Positions 30,071 to 31,734 of a stretch of 31,734 nt of DNA are shown here, piece by piece. The notes beneath the pieces were generated by a model. That model was given only the letters and a program-made list of their open reading frames with translations. It was not told the DNA's origin and made no database searches. Origin of the DNA: DAOPZJ01 sp964587625 (lineage in GTDB: Bacteria > Bacillota > Clostridia > Oscillospirales > JAKOTC01); NCBI GenBank assembly GCA_964587625.1, contig CAZPLU010000029.1:1-31734 (forward strand), given 5' to 3'. Every line of letters begins with the position of its first letter. The first letter of the stretch is position 1. Made by a program: the position numbers and the translations under genes.

Positions 30071-30858
30071 TTCGTATCTCCTCTGTTTTTATTGTTTTTG
30101 ATGAATTCCTTGCAAAACGCCTCGTATGCCGCCGCCCCGCGTGAAAATCGGTCGTAGTACAGAATCGGCTCGCCGTAGCTCGGCGCCTCCGACACGCGGA
30201 CATTGCGCGGGATCGTGGTGGAATAGACCTTTTTCGGGAAGTATTTCTTGATTTCCTCAACCACCTGCATCGTCAAATTCAACCGCCCGTCAAACATCGT
30301 CATCAACACGCCCTCGATAGCGATGTTTTCGTTATAGCGGCGTTTGACTTGGCGGATCGTGTTCATCAGCTGGGAAAGACCCTCGAGCGCGAAATATTCG
30401 CACTGGATCGGCACCAAAACCGTATCCGCCGCACACAGGCCGTTCAGCGTCAAAAGCCCCAGCGAAGGCGGACAATCAAAAAAGATATAATCGAAGTGTT
30501 CGCGCTGACCGGTGATCGCGAGTTTCAACCGGCTCTCGCGATTTTCAACCTCGACCAATTCCACTTCTGCACCCGCGAGTTCCATTCCGACCGGAATCAC
30601 GCTGACGCCTTTGAATTTGGTCTTGACGATGACGTCGGAAGCCGTGCTCTCCCCGATGATCAAATCATAGGAGCTGCCTTTCAAGTTTCTCTTTTCAATG
30701 CCGAACCCGCTTGTCGCGTTGCCCTGCGGGTCGATATCGCACAACAGCACTCTGTAACCGTGCGCGCCGAGCGCGGCCGCCAGATTGACCGCGGTGGTCG
30801 TCTTGCCCACGCCGCCCTTTTGGTTGGCGATGGCGATTATTTTCCCCTTCTTTTCCAC
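30067..30858 (-). CDS. parA: Chromosome partitioning ATPase ParA/Soj
   Basis: A 263-residue ATPase of the ParA/MinD family. The deviant Walker A motif K-G-G-V-G-K-T-T is at 14-21, followed by D-I-D-P-Q-G-N-A-T-S-G (switch I) and F-D-C-P-P-S-L-G-L-L-T (Walker B). It binds DNA non-specifically as an ATP dimer and, with ParB at parS, separates origins; in Bacillus it also controls DnaA. The chosen start is GTG 30858, ten bases after AAGGA, giving M-E-K-K-G-K-I-I-A-I. The open frame runs 85 codons further upstream, but that part contains the promoter and the parS site and is not coding. Co-transcribed with parB and serS. Confidence 0.95.
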   Translation of the reverse strand: MEKKGKIIAIANQKGGVGKTTTAVNLAAALGAHGYRVLLCDIDPQGNATSGFGIEKRNLKGSSYDLIIGESTASDVIVKTKFKGVSVIPVGMELAGAEVELVEVENRESRLKLAITGQREHFDYIFFDCPPSLGLLTLNGLCAADTVLVPIQCEYFALEGLSQLMNTIRQVKRRYNENIAIEGVLMTMFDGRLNLTMQVVEEIKKYFPKKVYSTTIPRNVRVSEAPSYGEPILYYDRFSRGAAAYEAFCKEFIKNNKNRGDTK

Positions 30859-30889
30859 ATAGATACCGTCCTTCTGTTGGTATGGGGAC

Positions 30890-30918
30890 ATTTTATCATG
30901 TTTCGACATGGTTTTCAA
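30890..30918 (-). promoter_or_regulatory. parA-parB-serS promoter
   Basis: On the minus strand TTGAAA (30913-30918), 17 bp, TAAAAT (30890-30895), giving a leader of about 25 nt. The parS site begins 19 bp upstream of the -35 box, so ParB spreading from it could lower transcription. Confidence 0.65.
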
Positions 30919-30934
30919 GACGAAAGACGGCGCG

Positions 30935-30956
30935 AAATGTTCCACGTGGAACATTT
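30935..30956. promoter_or_regulatory. parS centromere site
   Basis: The 16-bp palindrome TGTTCCACGTGGAACA at 30938-30953 is extended by three more paired bases on each side, making a 22-bp perfect palindrome. It is a well-known bacterial parS sequence (the Bacillus consensus is TGTTTCACGTGAAACA). Its place beside parA-parB marks the origin-proximal region. Confidence 0.93.
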
Positions 30957-31071
30957 TGAGGTAAAAAGCAACCGTCAATAACAAAGAAACGATATGCCGC
31001 GCGGCGGGGATTTTGATCGGATCACCCCGGTTATTGTTTTCCGATTTCCAACTTCCAACCGCCGTTTGCGC

Positions 31072-31405
31072 GGGCGGCCACATGGGGCCGCCCCTACAAC
31101 GGGGATTTCCCATTACCCCGTCTACGAATTTCTAATTTCTATTTTCCAACTACTATCAGCGCGGGCGAACGACGCCCGCACGGAACGGTCAAGACCATTC
31201 CCTACAAAATCCCGTTTTTCGTCAGTGAATATCTGTTCCTCCGTTCTACTAATTTCTAATTTCTATTTTCCAACTACTATCAACGCGGGCTGCCACATGG
31301 GGCCGCCCCTACAACGAGGATTTTCCGTTCCCCCGTCTACGAATTTCTAATTTCTATTTTCCAACTACTATCAGCGCGGGCTGCCACATGGGGCCGCCCC
31401 TACCG
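31072..31405 (+). repeat. Composite extragenic repeats upstream of parA
   Basis: Two modules alternate. Module one, 45 bp starting CTACGAATTTCTAATTTCTA, lies at 31122-31166, 31246-31290 (a few mismatches) and 31337-31381. Module two, GGGCTGCCACATGGGGCCGC plus CCCTAC, lies at 31074-31096 (variant), 31288-31312 and 31379-31402. No coding frame, promoter or transposase is associated. From 30960 to the window end I see no gene. Confidence 0.75.
31173..31224 (+). repeat. 52-bp direct repeat, first copy
   Basis: Starts CGCCCGCACGGAACGGTCAA and ends CCCGTTTTTCGTCA; identical over all 52 bases to 31683-31734. Each copy is preceded by a GCGGGC...GCCCGC hairpin, and a shortened relative occurs near 31602-31635. 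Confidence 0.8.
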
Positions 31406-31566
31406 TCTTTGCGAGGAAGGCGCGGGGAAGCAATCCGGAAATGAAGCGTCCGGTTTATCGCGAAGTCAGGACGCCGCAGGTCTGGATTGCCGCGCTTCGC
31501 TCGCAAAGACGGGGGATGGATTGCCGCGTAATTTAATCGCCACAGGCCGAAGCCCTCGCAATGACG
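31404..31566. repeat. Cluster of three TTGCGAG/GCAATCC extragenic repeats
   Basis: A copy at about 31404-31437 (CGTCTTTGCGAGG ... GCAATCC) is followed by inverted copies at about 31484-31511 (GGATTGCC ... CGCAAAGACG) and 31518-31566 (GGATTGCC ... CGCAATGACG). The first and second can pair as a long stem. This wording is common between genes in many bacteria and is comparable to REP elements. Confidence 0.65.
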
Positions 31567-31682
31567 ATTCAATACAATCTATTAAAAACAAGGCAACGGG
31601 AACGCGGGCTGTTTGCCCGCACGGAATGGTCATTCAATGTAACTTGCCGCTATCGGGCTTTTTGAAAGGAACGCGGGCTGTT

Positions 31683-31734
31683 CGCCCGCACGGAACGGTC
31701 AAGACCATTCCCTACAAAATCCCGTTTTTCGTCA
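31683..31734 (+). repeat. 52-bp direct repeat, second copy at right edge
   Basis: Exact second copy of 31173-31224, running to the last base of the window, so the repeated block may continue beyond it. Because the copy coincides with the sequence end, an assembly break in this repeat is likely. Confidence 0.8.

Noticed and set aside
30859..31113. N-terminal extension of ParA by 85 codons
   Set aside because: The extension would be encoded by the parS site and the promoter; the GTG at 30858 has a binding site and gives the family N-terminus.

Overview
The window looks like a chromosomal segment of a Gram-positive anaerobe of the class Clostridia, most likely Oscillospirales. Supporting signs are a moderately GC-rich genome, AAGGAG-type ribosome binding sites, a Soj/Spo0J (parA-parB) pair followed directly by a seryl-tRNA synthetase of the type found in Faecalibacterium-like genomes, a split secD-secF pair, a YwiB-argS pair, rubrerythrin and ZapA. 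The taxonomic placement is inference from gene content; there is no rRNA here. A parS site beside parA puts the right end of the window near the replication origin.

Layout. 1-470: no confident gene; a consensus promoter points off the left edge into nested inverted repeats. 474-4354 (minus): yfhO, a GT2 glycosyltransferase and a short MGMT-family gene, probably one operon for glycosylating a cell-surface polymer plus a DNA-repair-like passenger. 4618-5861 (plus): ispD and ispF of the MEP isoprenoid pathway. 5862-7560: an AT-richer accessory patch with a MITE-like 164-bp element, a broken XRE regulator and a small lipoprotein behind a perfect promoter. 7583-13811 (minus): a rubrerythrin placed outside the membrane, a large InlB-repeat surface protein, zapA and a GH38 alpha-mannosidase. 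14107-14183: tRNA-Arg(CCG). 14550-19599 (minus): a surface-protein locus. 19730-20441: a broken and an intact ribbon-helix-helix regulator on either side of divergent promoters, one with a palindromic operator. 20805-26636 (plus): murI, a YwiB/DUF1934 gene, argS, secD, secF. 26637-27437: gene remnants and minisatellites. 27438-30858 (minus): an orphan gene, serS, parB, parA. 30935-31734: parS and then dispersed extragenic repeats.

The best candidate for an undescribed system is the surface locus at 14550-19599. Two secreted beta-helix proteins have near-identical signal peptides and end in the same beta-rich domain of about 115 residues. That domain resembles a WxL cell-wall domain in which the WxL positions are replaced by F/Y-x-V/L/I. 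Next to them is a membrane-anchored protein whose ectodomain seems to be a third copy of the fold, a bitopic protein with a cytosolic head and a different ectodomain, and a small membrane protein. I read this as a non-sortase surface-display apparatus analogous to WxL/DUF916 loci. The shared C-terminal domain of the two beta-helix proteins is seen directly in the sequence; the third copy and the WxL analogy are inference.

Promoters are given where both hexamers and the spacing could be read. Long open frames opposite yfhO, the mannosidase and the surface genes are treated as antisense artefacts of GC-rich coding sequence.
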